A stretch of DNA of 16,467 nucleotides from JALZDI01 sp965653225 (GCA_965653225.1 CBFGZI010000087.1:1-16467); one strand, 5' to 3'. Counted from the stretch's first letter, positions 5,389 to 13,069 are shown. Numbers and translations: made by a program. The notes: generated from the sequence alone by a model not told the origin.

Positions 5389-6459
5389 TTGGCCACGCGC
5401 AACCTGGTGGTCGTGGGGGCCTCCGCCGGCGGCGTCGAGGCGCTCAGCACGCTTGTCGCGGGGTTGCCGCGGGACTTCGACGCGACCGTGCTCGTGGTAC
5501 TGCACGTTCCCTCGAGCAGCACGAGCGCACTGCCGGCCATCGTGCGGCGCTCGGGGCCGTTGCCGGCCAAGCACGCGGCCGATGAGGAGCGCCTGGTTCC
5601 GGGCCAGATCCTGGTGGCGCCACCTGACCACCACATGATCGTGTACGACGGGCACGTCACGCTGTCTCGCGGCCCACGCGAGAACGGGCAACGTCCCGCC
5701 ATCGACGTCACGTTTCGCTCCGCCGCCCGCGTGCACGGGCCGCGCACCATCGGTGTCGTGCTCTCCGGGGCACTCGACGATGGTGCGGCCGGCATGGTCG
5801 CGATCTCGCTGCGCGGCGGGGTCGGCGTGGTCCAAGACCCCGACGATGCGCTGCACCCCGGCATGCCGCTGAACGCGATCGAGGCAGCCAGCCCCGAGCA
5901 CGTGCTGCCGGTTGCGAAGATCCCCTCGCTGCTGACCGAGCTGGTCAACGAGACGATCCCCGACCTCGCCCCGGAGGACACGGCGGCGACGCGGCTGATG
6001 GAGGTGGAGACGGCGATGGCTGAGATGGACGCGGGCACCATCCATGACGCCCCCGACCCCTTCCGTGAGCCCGCCGGGTTCTCCTGCCCCGACTGCAACG
6101 GGACCCTGTACGTCCTGCGGGAGGGTGGGCTGGAGCGTTACCGCTGCCACGTCGGCCACGCCTGGTCCCCCAAGAGCCTGCTGGCCCAGCAGTCGACATC
6201 GATGGAGAGCGCGCTGTGGATGGCACTGCGCGCCCTGGAGGAGAAGGCAGCGCTGTCGGAAAAGATGAGCGGCCGCGCCGATGAACGGGGCCACCGGCAC
6301 ACTGCGGAGAGGTTCACCGCAGACGCGCGCGAGAGCACCCACGCGGCCGATCTGGTGCGCGACCTGATCGAACAGATCTCCTCCCAGGTCACATCCCTGA
6401 CCGACGAGGTGTACGAAGGCATCGACGCCTCCAGGGATGAAGCCGACAAGCCCAACTAG
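5389..6459 (+). CDS. Stand-alone CheB-type methylesterase with C-terminal zinc ribbon
   Basis: 356-residue protein with a CheB catalytic domain (residues about 5-190). CheB removes methyl esters from glutamates of chemoreceptors. The triad is visible: Ser12 in GASAGG, His39 in VVLHVPSS and Asp131 in LSGALDDG, with spacing close to that of classical CheB. The usual N-terminal receiver domain is absent, so phosphorylation control by CheA is not expected. The C-terminal part has a likely zinc site (C233, C236, C253, H257 in CPDC...CHVGH) and then a helical segment (ESALWMALRALEEKAALSEK), an architecture I recall from other orphan actinobacterial CheB-like proteins. TTG 5389 is chosen because GGAGG lies at 5377-5381, seven bases away, and the first catalytic strand begins at once; ATG 5236 would add low-complexity sequence. 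No chemotaxis genes are nearby. Confidence 0.9.
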   Translation: MATRNLVVVGASAGGVEALSTLVAGLPRDFDATVLVVLHVPSSSTSALPAIVRRSGPLPAKHAADEERLVPGQILVAPPDHHMIVYDGHVTLSRGPRENGQRPAIDVTFRSAARVHGPRTIGVVLSGALDDGAAGMVAISLRGGVGVVQDPDDALHPGMPLNAIEAASPEHVLPVAKIPSLLTELVNETIPDLAPEDTAATRLMEVETAMAEMDAGTIHDAPDPFREPAGFSCPDCNGTLYVLREGGLERYRCHVGHAWSPKSLLAQQSTSMESALWMALRALEEKAALSEKMSGRADERGHRHTAERFTADARESTHAADLVRDLIEQISSQVTSLTDEVYEGIDASRDEADKPN

Positions 6460-6553
6460 CTGCCCCGACGTACCTTCCGGTCAGAGGCCGCCAAGCGGGT
6501 CACCGGCGCGAACGGGGGCACCACGGGGACACGCGAGGCGACTCAGCTGGAAA

Positions 6554-6595
6554 TCACAGACGTGTCGGACGAGGGCAAAGGGCAAGGGGCTGTGA
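6554..6595 (-). terminator. Weak possible terminator of tRNA-Thr
   Basis: On the minus strand, downstream of the tRNA, TCACAG and CTGTGA (6590-6595 and 6554-6559) can pair around a 30-base loop and are followed by ATTT. The stem is short for so large a loop. An AACCCCAGG word between it and the tRNA looks like half of a standard terminator whose partner is missing. Confidence 0.25.
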
Positions 6596-6612
6596 CCTGG
6601 GGTTCTGTGGGG

Positions 6613-6685
6613 AGCCGCCTGTCGGAATCGAACCGACGACCTTCTCATTACGAGTGAGACGCTCTGCCGACTGAGCTAAGGCGGC
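6613..6685 (-). tRNA. tRNA-Thr (anticodon CGU)
   Basis: A complete 73-base cloverleaf on the minus strand. The acceptor stem is GCCGCCT/AGGCGGC with discriminator U. The D-arm is GCTC/GAGC, the anticodon stem TCTCA/TGAGA holds loop CTCGTAA with anticodon CGT reading ACG, and the T-arm GTCGG/CCGAC holds loop TTCGATT. CCA is not encoded and must be added after transcription. No integrase or repeated 3' end is visible, so there is no sign that the gene has served as an attachment site here. Confidence 0.97.
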
Positions 6686-6757
6686 TTGGCTTCGCTATCG
6701 AGGCCGACCGCGAGTCTAGAACACCGGCGGAGCCTGTTCCCAACGGGGCACCGCGGC

Positions 6758-6778
6758 AAAACGGTTCCGCGGAACCGT
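6758..6778 (-). terminator. Intrinsic terminator of the glfT2-like gene
   Basis: The perfect 18-base palindrome ACGGTTCCGCGGAACCGT (6761-6778) is followed on the minus strand by TTTGCC, so the RNA has a strong GC stem and a U-run. It lies about 85 bases after the stop of the galactofuranosyltransferase gene and before tRNA-Thr, exactly where that transcript should end. Confidence 0.75.
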
Positions 6779-6786
6779 CCGGCGGC

Positions 6787-6824
6787 TGTGGACAACTCGG
6801 CCCAACGGGACCGTTCCGTCCACA
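6787..6824. promoter_or_regulatory. Pair of inverted DnaA-box-like 9-mers
   Basis: The minus strand of 6787-6795 reads TTGTCCACA, the exact actinobacterial DnaA-box consensus. On the plus strand 6816-6824 reads CCGTCCACA, which fits the looser consensus. The two face each other and enclose a further dyad, AACGG-GA-CCGTT (6804-6815), so the whole can also fold into a nested hairpin (TGTGGAC...GTCCACA). It may titrate DnaA or be a structural element; it is not an origin on this evidence. Confidence 0.4.
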
Positions 6825-6861
6825 ACCCCAGCCACGAACTGGCGCGTCACGAAGCCCCGGG

Positions 6862-8865
6862 TCAGCGCTGGGAGATGGAGTTCTCGAACGTCTTGCGCCA
6901 CATCTCCGGGCTGGCGAGCTCGGCGTAGGCCTCCTTGTACTCCTCGACCAGGTTCGGCCACTCCTTGTACAGCCGGGCGTGCAGGAGCACCGACCGCGTC
7001 AGCAGTTCGCGGAACTTCGCGGGGTCCCGCTGGTACCACGCCGCGGACGTGCCGTCGGCCGCCGACACCAGCGCGCTGTCGAACTGCGTCAGCATCCACC
7101 ATCGGCTGTCGAGGTGCGCGACGCTGGCCTCGGGGTTCTTCTTGGCCAGGTCGCGCACCGGCTTGAGCTGTCGCAGGCCGCCGAGTGCCAGCGTCTTCAT
7201 CTGGCCGACCTTGCCCTTCGGCGCCGTCGGGCCCTTGCCCTTGCGCGGCGGCTTCTTGCGGCGCGGCGCCGGGAACTGGTCGAGCTCGGGCTTCATCTGC
7301 GAGTCGGGGTAGCCCTTGCGCAGCTCGCGCAGCTCGGGCAGCCGCTCGAGCACGTCGCGGTGCATCCGGTGCGGACCGTCGAGGATGTCCTGGACGGCCA
7401 TCAGGCCCATCTCCGCCGGCGCGTACTGCATCATCATCAGGTGCCGGATCTCGGTCTCGAAGCTCTTCCGGATCAGCGCGCCGCTGCGCTCGTACGGCGT
7501 GTGCAGCAGACAGGCGATCAGCCGGTTGCGCCTGTGAAAGTAGGCCTGCCAGTCGATCGTGTCGTCCTTCTCGTGCCACGGCACGTGCCACACGGCGACA
7601 CCCGGCAGCGTCGCGGTGGGGTAGCCCGCCTCCTGCGCGCGCAGGCCGAAGTCGGCATCGTCCCATTTGATGAACATCGGCAACGACAGCCCGATCTCAC
7701 GGATGATCTCGGTGGGGATCAGGCACTCCCACCAGCCGTTGTAGTCGACGTCGACGCGGCGGTGCAGCCACTTGGTTCCCTGCAGGGACTGCCGCGCGAA
7801 GTTGTGCCCGTGCCTGGTGCCCGGCGCCGGTCCCCAGAACCACGTCCACCGCTCGACGGTCTCGCCGTACGCATGCAGCACCGAGCGGTCGTACAGGCTG
7901 AACATGTGACCGCCGACAATGGTCGGCTTCTTGGCCAGGTCGGCGAACGCGACGGCACGCAGGATGCCGTCTGGCTCGGACACCACGTCGTCGTCGAGCA
8001 GCAGGCAGTAGTCGCTGAGGCCGCGCTCGACGGTCTCCATCATCGCCCGCGAGAAGCCGCCGGAACCGCCGAGGTTGCCCTGCTCGATGACCCGCAGCTT
8101 GTCGCCGAGAACGGCCTTGGCGTCGGCGTACTGCGGGTGGTCGACCACCTTCTGGGTGCCCTGGTCGATTACGAAGATCTCGTCGACCAGCTCGAGCACC
8201 TCGGGCGTCTTACCCAGCGCGACCAGCTGGTCGGTGCAGAAGTCGGCGCGGTTGAACGTCGTGATGCCGATCGAGACGTGGCCCGGCGTCGTGCGGTCGG
8301 TGTCGACCAGCCACTGTCCGTCCTCGACCGTCAGCCCGCCCTCGCCGGCCTCGACGTCGAACCAGTACCAGCCGCCGTCGATGAACGGCTTCAGGCTGAG
8401 GGTGAACTCCAGCGTGGTGGCCTTGTCGTTGTCGATCGGCACCGACTCCTCGCGCTGCACGTGGCCCTTGGAGGTGGAGCGGTAGACCAGCAGCGTGCCC
8501 TCGCCCTTCACCCGAACCCGCAGGACGATCTCGTCGACCTCGGTCCAGCGCCGCCAGTAGCTCGCGGGGAACGAGTTGAAGTACGTGCCGAACGTCACCC
8601 GCTCGTGCGGCTGCACATTGGCGTGCCCCTCACCGCTGACCGTCACCGACCCGCTGGTGCTCTCCACCCCCGCGCCGCTGGGATTCTGGCTGTAGTCGTC
8701 GGCGTCTCGTGCCGCCTTGCTGGTGGGTTCGGTCCAGCCCTCGCCCTCGCCCGACTGAACTGCGCTCGCCTCACCGCCCGTCACGGCCGACATGCCGCCG
8801 ATGTAGAGCGGACGAATGTCCAGCTCCTGGTCGGGGCGGATGATCGTTCGCTGTACGGTGCGCAC
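6862..8865 (-). CDS. glfT2: GlfT2-type galactofuranosyltransferase
   Basis: 667-residue family-2 glycosyltransferase resembling mycobacterial GlfT2 (637 residues), which polymerises the galactan of the cell wall from UDP-galactofuranose at the inner face of the membrane. Residues 1-190 form the N-terminal beta-rich domain (TFGTYFNSFPASYWRRW, GGWYWFDVEA). The GT-A core starts at HVSIGITTFNRADFC. The metal-binding DDD is at 291-293, the acidic WDDAD at 401-405, and H427 in VWHVPWH fits the third metal ligand. A long helical C-terminus follows. The GTG at 8865 is supported by AAGGGGAG just upstream. Residues about 28-80 are a Gly/Ser/Glu-rich insertion and about 535-550 a Lys/Pro-rich one. An intrinsic terminator follows. 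It is divergent from a sulfotransferase-like gene, 118 bases apart. glfT1, glf and export genes are not in the window. Confidence 0.92.
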   Translation of the reverse strand: MRTVQRTIIRPDQELDIRPLYIGGMSAVTGGEASAVQSGEGEGWTEPTSKAARDADDYSQNPSGAGVESTSGSVTVSGEGHANVQPHERVTFGTYFNSFPASYWRRWTEVDEIVLRVRVKGEGTLLVYRSTSKGHVQREESVPIDNDKATTLEFTLSLKPFIDGGWYWFDVEAGEGGLTVEDGQWLVDTDRTTPGHVSIGITTFNRADFCTDQLVALGKTPEVLELVDEIFVIDQGTQKVVDHPQYADAKAVLGDKLRVIEQGNLGGSGGFSRAMMETVERGLSDYCLLLDDDVVSEPDGILRAVAFADLAKKPTIVGGHMFSLYDRSVLHAYGETVERWTWFWGPAPGTRHGHNFARQSLQGTKWLHRRVDVDYNGWWECLIPTEIIREIGLSLPMFIKWDDADFGLRAQEAGYPTATLPGVAVWHVPWHEKDDTIDWQAYFHRRNRLIACLLHTPYERSGALIRKSFETEIRHLMMMQYAPAEMGLMAVQDILDGPHRMHRDVLERLPELRELRKGYPDSQMKPELDQFPAPRRKKPPRKGKGPTAPKGKVGQMKTLALGGLRQLKPVRDLAKKNPEASVAHLDSRWWMLTQFDSALVSAADGTSAAWYQRDPAKFRELLTRSVLLHARLYKEWPNLVEEYKEAYAELASPEMWRKTFENSISQR

Positions 8866-8952
8866 TCGCTCCCCTTAGGTGTCCTGCCATGGGTGACGCC
8901 AGCGCCCAGCACGCACCCGGGCGGACCGGCAGACTCGGACGCTATCAGACCC

Positions 8953-8980
8953 TTGACAAGCGGCCGGTCGTGACGATGGT
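8953..8980 (+). promoter_or_regulatory. Possible promoter of the first sulfotransferase-like gene
   Basis: TTGACA at 8953-8958 is a perfect -35; 16 bases on, GATGGT (8975-8980) keeps the A and final T of the TANNNT -10 pattern. The start point would fall near the ATG codons at 8984 and 8993, which lack a ribosome site, so a leaderless message is plausible. The -35 lies in CTTGACAAG, readable on both strands in this divergent region. Confidence 0.38.
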
Positions 8981-8983
8981 TGT

Positions 8984-10234
8984 ATGGCCGCCATGGCACA
9001 GACCGCGCCGTCCGCCCCTGGCCCAGGTAGGGCCCCGACGAAGGTGTTCGTGCACATCGGCGCTCCGAAGACCGGCACGACATTCGTCCAGAACGTGCTG
9101 TGGCTCAACCGCGAGGCGCTCGCGGCCGACGGCGTCCTCTACCCGTACGAGTCGCGGCACGAGCACTTCCGGGCCATGCTCGACGCACGTGAGCTCGCCT
9201 GGGGCGCGAAGCCGCGGAGCTTCTCGCGCGGCGCGTGGGACGCGGTGGCCAGGCGCTCCGCCACGTGGGGCGGGCACACCGTGGTTCTCGGCAACGAGAT
9301 CCTCGGCGGCGCCAACGAGCCGCAGATCAAGCGCATCGTCGACTCCTTCGAGTCCGCCGAGGTCCACGTGGTCTTCACCGCGCGCGACCTCGCCCGGCAG
9401 CTGGTCTCCGACTGGCAGGAGCACATCAAGCACCGGCACACGATCACGCTGGAGGACTTCGTCGACGAGCTGATCGAGCGCGGGTTTGCCGCGCAGCGGC
9501 CGTTCGGCGAGATGTTCTGGGGCCTGCACGACGCCGACCACGTGCTCAGGCGGTGGTCGAAGATCGTGCCCGCCGAACGCATCCACCTGGTGACGCTGCC
9601 CCACCCCGGCGCCGCCGGCAACCCACTCTGGGAACGGTTCTGCGCGGTGACCGGGCTCGACCCGGACCGCTACTCCCTCGACGTCCGGCGCTCCAACCCC
9701 TCACTCGGCCGGGCCGAGGCAGAGGTGCTCCGGCGGCTCAACCGCCGGATCATGAAGCTCGAGCCGCCGCACTACGACGCGCTCGTCCGGATGCGCCTGA
9801 CCGGCTCGACGCTGAAGGGCAAGGGCGGCCGCCTGGTGCTGCCGGAGGGGCGCATTCCGTGGGTCGCCGACCGGTCCCGCACGTTGGTCGATGCGCTGGC
9901 AGGCAGCGGGTACGACGTGGTGGGCGACCTCGACGAGCTGATGCCGCGGGCCGAGGACCACAAGGGGTACGTGCCGACGAAGAAGATCCGTGCGCGCACG
10001 ATGCTGTCGATCTCGATCCGGATGAACGCCGCGTTGCTGCGGATCGCGGCCAACGAGCGCGACCGCACCCGCGTTCTGCGCGAGCAGCTCGGCGACCTCC
10101 CACCTCAGCCGGAGGATGTCACCGACGAGCACCCGGAGCCGGTACACGGCCATCACGTGCGGCTGCGCGACCTCAGCCGCGAGGCGGCTCAGGAGGTGGG
10201 CCGGCGGTTCCGGCGCTCGGGCCGCGGCCGCTGA
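8984..10234 (+). CDS. Sulfotransferase-like protein, first paralogue
   Basis: 416-residue protein of the PAPS-dependent sulfotransferase superfamily. The N-terminal VFVHIGAPKTGTTFVQ contains the 5'-phosphosulfate loop PKTGTT (28-33). FTARDLARQL (R134, D135) sits where the 3'-phosphate-binding motif is expected, although the usual later Ser is replaced. Such enzymes transfer sulfate to hydroxyls of glycans, lipids or small molecules. No signal peptide or membrane helix is seen. The C-terminal 60 residues are charged and Arg-rich. The start could be ATG 8984 or ATG 8993; neither has a ribosome site, and the message may be leaderless. It is divergent from the galactofuranosyltransferase gene and converges on its own paralogue, which suggests work on the same envelope glycan; that link is inference. 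Confidence 0.82.
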   Translation: MAAMAQTAPSAPGPGRAPTKVFVHIGAPKTGTTFVQNVLWLNREALAADGVLYPYESRHEHFRAMLDARELAWGAKPRSFSRGAWDAVARRSATWGGHTVVLGNEILGGANEPQIKRIVDSFESAEVHVVFTARDLARQLVSDWQEHIKHRHTITLEDFVDELIERGFAAQRPFGEMFWGLHDADHVLRRWSKIVPAERIHLVTLPHPGAAGNPLWERFCAVTGLDPDRYSLDVRRSNPSLGRAEAEVLRRLNRRIMKLEPPHYDALVRMRLTGSTLKGKGGRLVLPEGRIPWVADRSRTLVDALAGSGYDVVGDLDELMPRAEDHKGYVPTKKIRARTMLSISIRMNAALLRIAANERDRTRVLREQLGDLPPQPEDVTDEHPEPVHGHHVRLRDLSREAAQEVGRRFRRSGRGR

Positions 10235-10271
10235 GCAAACCGCTGGGCAAACCGCTGGGGCAAACCGCTGG
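10235..10271. repeat. Three tandem copies of GCAAACCGCTGG
   Basis: The 12-mer GCAAACCGCTGG occurs at 10235-10246, 10247-10258 and 10260-10271, with one extra G before the third copy. The array begins directly after the stop of the first sulfotransferase-like gene and lies in the 62-base gap between two convergent genes. It is not self-complementary, so it is not a terminator. It looks like slippage or a small repeat array. Confidence 0.8.
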
Positions 10272-10296
10272 CAGGCAGAGGTCGGCGCGAGTGCGG

Positions 10297-11421
10297 TCAG
10301 CGGGTGAGGCGGTTGCGCACCCGCCGCAGCAGTCGCCCCAGCCTGGTGTTCGGCCCGGGCGCCGTCTGGCCGCCGGGGAGCCGGCGCGGCCGGCGCTGCG
10401 GCGGGTCGGCGATCAGGTCGCCGACGCACTCGGCCGCGATGCTCAGCAGCTCGTCGGCCGGCACGTCGCCGGGCATCACCACCGGCCGCTCGTCGAAAAC
10501 CGGGCGCAGCTCGTCGAGGTCACCGACCACGTCGTAGCCGCCCTTGCGCAGTCCCGAGATGAGCTGCTCGGCACGGTCCTCCACCCAACCGCGGCGCTCG
10601 ACCGGCACCGTCAGCCGGGCCGACCCGTCACGGGCCGCCAGCCGCGCCGCCAGGCCGACCTTGACCTGCTTCTCGTAGGTCGGCCAGTCCAGCCGCTCGC
10701 GCAGGGCAGGGTTCATCCGCCGCAGCAGCTCGGCCTCGGCCACGCCGAGCGAGACGTTGCTGACCGGCACGTCGGTCTCGACCATCGTCGGGTCGACGCC
10801 GATCACCGACGCGAACCGCTCCCACAGCAGGCCCGACACACTGCCCGGCTGGGGCACCGTCACCACGTGCACCCGCTCGGGCGGCACCGCGGCCGACCAC
10901 CGCTCCAGCACGTCGAGGATGTCCTGCGCCTCCCAGAAGTGCCGGTACTGGTTGCTGGTGGGGCGCTCCGCGACGTCGGCCAGGAACTTCTCGTAGGTGT
11001 GCATGCCGCGGTTCTTGACCTGCTCCTGCCAGACCGCCGGGAGCTGGCGGCCGAGGTCGCGAACGGTGATGACCAGGTGCAGCTCGGCGGCGGCCCGGAA
11101 CGACTCGGCGGCCCGGCGCACCTGGTCGACGTGCGTGCGGGTCAGGGTCTCGTGCGAGATCAGCGCACGGTCGTCCGCGCCCATGGCAGCCGCGGCGACG
11201 GTGTCCCAGGAGCCGGGGACGTAGGTGGAGTCCTCACCGGCGAACGGCTTCTCCCGCAGGTCGACCGAGGCGCGGAAGTGGTCTCCGGGCAGGTCGCCGG
11301 GGTAGCGCAGACCGCTGCGCTCGAGCAGTCCGCGGTTGTGCCACAGCAGCCCCTGCAGGTAGGTGGTGCCCGTCTTCGCGATGCCGATGTGCAGGAAGAC
11401 CGTCGGCTGCCGGCCAGTCAC
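10297..11421 (-). CDS. Sulfotransferase-like protein, second paralogue
   Basis: 374-residue paralogue of the neighbouring sulfotransferase-like protein. The phosphosulfate loop is AKTGTTY (15-21) in FLHIGIAKTGTTYLQ, and ITVRDLGRQLPAVWQEQVK (R121, D122) matches FTARDLARQLVSDWQEHIK of the first copy. Both also share HFRA, LLWERF or PLWERF, and GGYDVVGDLDEL or SGYDVVGDLDEL near the C-terminus. No membrane segment is seen; the C-terminus is Arg-rich. The GTG at 11421 has a nearly perfect ribosome site, AGGAGG, at 11428-11433. It is the last gene of the minus-strand run after the lipoprotein hydrolase (55-base gap). The acceptor is unknown; the similarity and inverted placement point to an old duplication with divergence. 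Confidence 0.84.
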   Translation of the reverse strand: MTGRQPTVFLHIGIAKTGTTYLQGLLWHNRGLLERSGLRYPGDLPGDHFRASVDLREKPFAGEDSTYVPGSWDTVAAAAMGADDRALISHETLTRTHVDQVRRAAESFRAAAELHLVITVRDLGRQLPAVWQEQVKNRGMHTYEKFLADVAERPTSNQYRHFWEAQDILDVLERWSAAVPPERVHVVTVPQPGSVSGLLWERFASVIGVDPTMVETDVPVSNVSLGVAEAELLRRMNPALRERLDWPTYEKQVKVGLAARLAARDGSARLTVPVERRGWVEDRAEQLISGLRKGGYDVVGDLDELRPVFDERPVVMPGDVPADELLSIAAECVGDLIADPPQRRPRRLPGGQTAPGPNTRLGRLLRRVRNRLTR

Positions 11422-11476
11422 TCTGCACCTCCTTCGCTGCCGGGGCTCCGGGTCGACACAGCCTAGCCGCGGGTGA

Positions 11477-13069
11477 TCAGGAGCAGCGCAGGCCGTCGGG
11501 TGGGACCTTGCCCTCGGCGAAGAAGTCGTTGACCGCGTTGTCGACGCACTGGTTGCCGCGGCCGAACCCCGTGTGTCCCTCTCCGACCCTGGTGACGAGC
11601 ACGCCCGACTTCAGCTCCTTGGCCAGCGCGACCGCAGAGGAGTACGGCGTCGCGGGGTCGTCGGTGGTGCCCACCACCACGATCGGCGGGGCACCGGGTG
11701 CGTCGATCTTGGGGATGGGCTCGGCGGTGCGCACCGGCCAGTGGGGGCAGCCGATCAGGAACCACGCGAACACGTCGCCGAAGGTCGGCGACGCCTTCTC
11801 GAACTTCGGGAGCAGCCGACGCACGTCCTGCACGCTGCGGCTGTTCGGCTCGTCGAGGCAGTTGACGGCGTAGAGGGCCTCCATCGAGTTGTCGACATAT
11901 CCGTTCGGACCCCGGGAGGTGTACAGGTCGGACAACCGCACCAGCCCGGACCCGTCGTTCTTCTCGGCCTGCAGCAGGGCCGCGGACAGCGCCGGCCAGA
12001 GCTCGGGGACGTACAGCGGCAGCCACACGCCCAGCACGGCCTGCCCGTAGGTCAGCTGTCGTCCGCCGGTGGCCGGGATGGAGTGGTTGTCGATCCGGTC
12101 GAGCAGGGCGTTGAGGTTGGACTCGGCCACCGACGGGCTGTCACCGAGCGGGCAGGAGCCCTTGCGCACGCAGAACCGCAGGTAGGCGCGCAGCGAGCTC
12201 TGGAAGCCGGCGGCGGCGTCGAGGTTCTGCTGGACCAGGCTCTGCTGGGGGTCGATCGCGCCGTCGAGCACCATGGTGCCGACCCGGTGGGGGAACTGGT
12301 CGGCGTAGGTGGCGCCGAGCAGGGTGCCGTAGGAGGCGCCGTAGTAGTTGAGCTTCGCCGACCCCACCACCGCGCGGATGATGTCCATGTCGCGCGAGGC
12401 CTCCGGCGTGGACATGTGCGCGGCGAGCCGCCCCGAACGCCGCACGCAGCCGCGCCCGAACGCGGTGATCGCGTGCTTGGCCTCGGCGACCGCGGCCGGG
12501 TTGTCGGGGGTCGGGTCGAGCGCGACGAACGCGTCGAGCTCCTTGTCGGACAGGCAGTCGACGCCCTCGCTGGAGCCGACGCCGCGGGGGTCGAAGCCGA
12601 CGATGTCGTAGCGGGCGAGCACGTCGGAGCGGAAGTGCGACACCGCGGTCGGTGCGTAGGTGATGCCGGACGCGCCCGGACCGCCCGGGTTGACCAGGAT
12701 CGCGCCGGCGCGCCGGTCGGGGTCATCGGCCGGTCGCCGCGACACCGCGAGCGAGATCGTGCCGGCGCCGGGATGGCGGTAGTCGAGCGGAACCTCGACC
12801 TTGGTGCACTCGAACCCGCTGGTGCAGGGATGCCACGACACCTGCTGTGTGTAGAACCGCCGCAGCCCGGTCGTGGCGGCGCCGGTGTCGCCGGGCGCGC
12901 TCTTGCCCGCGCCGCCTGCGCGGTCTGGGGCGGGCGCGCGGCTCGGGGCCGGGCTGTGCGTCGGGGCGTCCTCGCCGCTCAGCGACGTGACCCCGCTGCA
13001 TCCGGCCACGAGCAGCAGCACGCCGGCGCACAGGGCGGCGAGGGGCCGGTACGGCCAGCGGCGGGTCAC
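11477..13069 (-). CDS. Secreted lipoprotein alpha/beta hydrolase (TAP/Hip1-like)
   Basis: 530-residue exported hydrolase of the tripeptidyl-aminopeptidase/carboxylesterase A group, which includes streptomycete SlpD/SlpE and mycobacterial Hip1 (CaeA). The signal peptide MTRRWPYRPLAALCAGVLLL leads to the lipobox LVAGC, so Cys24 should be lipidated and the enzyme anchored outside the membrane. A Pro/Ala/Ser-rich linker runs to about residue 68. NPGGPGASG (127-135) forms the oxyanion region. The triad is Ser246 in GASYGT, Asp471 in TTDDPATPY and His499 in GEGHTGF. Paired cysteines suggest disulfides. The GTG at 13069 follows AGGGTGAG. It lies 70 bases after holB; holB followed by such a protease also occurs in Streptomyces, as far as I recall. 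Peptidase or esterase activity on envelope proteins is likely; the exact substrate is unknown. Confidence 0.92.
   Translation of the reverse strand: MTRRWPYRPLAALCAGVLLLVAGCSGVTSLSGEDAPTHSPAPSRAPAPDRAGGAGKSAPGDTGAATTGLRRFYTQQVSWHPCTSGFECTKVEVPLDYRHPGAGTISLAVSRRPADDPDRRAGAILVNPGGPGASGITYAPTAVSHFRSDVLARYDIVGFDPRGVGSSEGVDCLSDKELDAFVALDPTPDNPAAVAEAKHAITAFGRGCVRRSGRLAAHMSTPEASRDMDIIRAVVGSAKLNYYGASYGTLLGATYADQFPHRVGTMVLDGAIDPQQSLVQQNLDAAAGFQSSLRAYLRFCVRKGSCPLGDSPSVAESNLNALLDRIDNHSIPATGGRQLTYGQAVLGVWLPLYVPELWPALSAALLQAEKNDGSGLVRLSDLYTSRGPNGYVDNSMEALYAVNCLDEPNSRSVQDVRRLLPKFEKASPTFGDVFAWFLIGCPHWPVRTAEPIPKIDAPGAPPIVVVGTTDDPATPYSSAVALAKELKSGVLVTRVGEGHTGFGRGNQCVDNAVNDFFAEGKVPPDGLRCS

Noticed and set aside
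5137..6342. 401-residue minus-strand frame antisense to the CheB-type gene
   Set aside because: The plus frame has the full CheB triad and zinc-site residues; the antisense frame is an Arg/Gly/His-rich mirror except for its last 60 or so residues, considered separately.
6613..6685. tRNA-Thr as an integration site of a mobile element
   Set aside because: No integrase and no second copy of the tRNA 3' end were found in the window.
6979..8973. 664-residue plus-strand frame antisense to the galactofuranosyltransferase gene
   Set aside because: It is the mirror of a clear GT2 enzyme with catalytic motifs; its Arg/Gln/Val-rich composition is typical of antisense frames in high-GC DNA.
10235..10271. 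A CRISPR array
   Set aside because: The units are 12 bases, directly abutting and without spacers, and no cas genes are present.
9235..11466. 743-residue plus-strand frame running through both sulfotransferase-like genes
   Set aside because: It is out of frame with the first and antisense to the second, and shows no domain.
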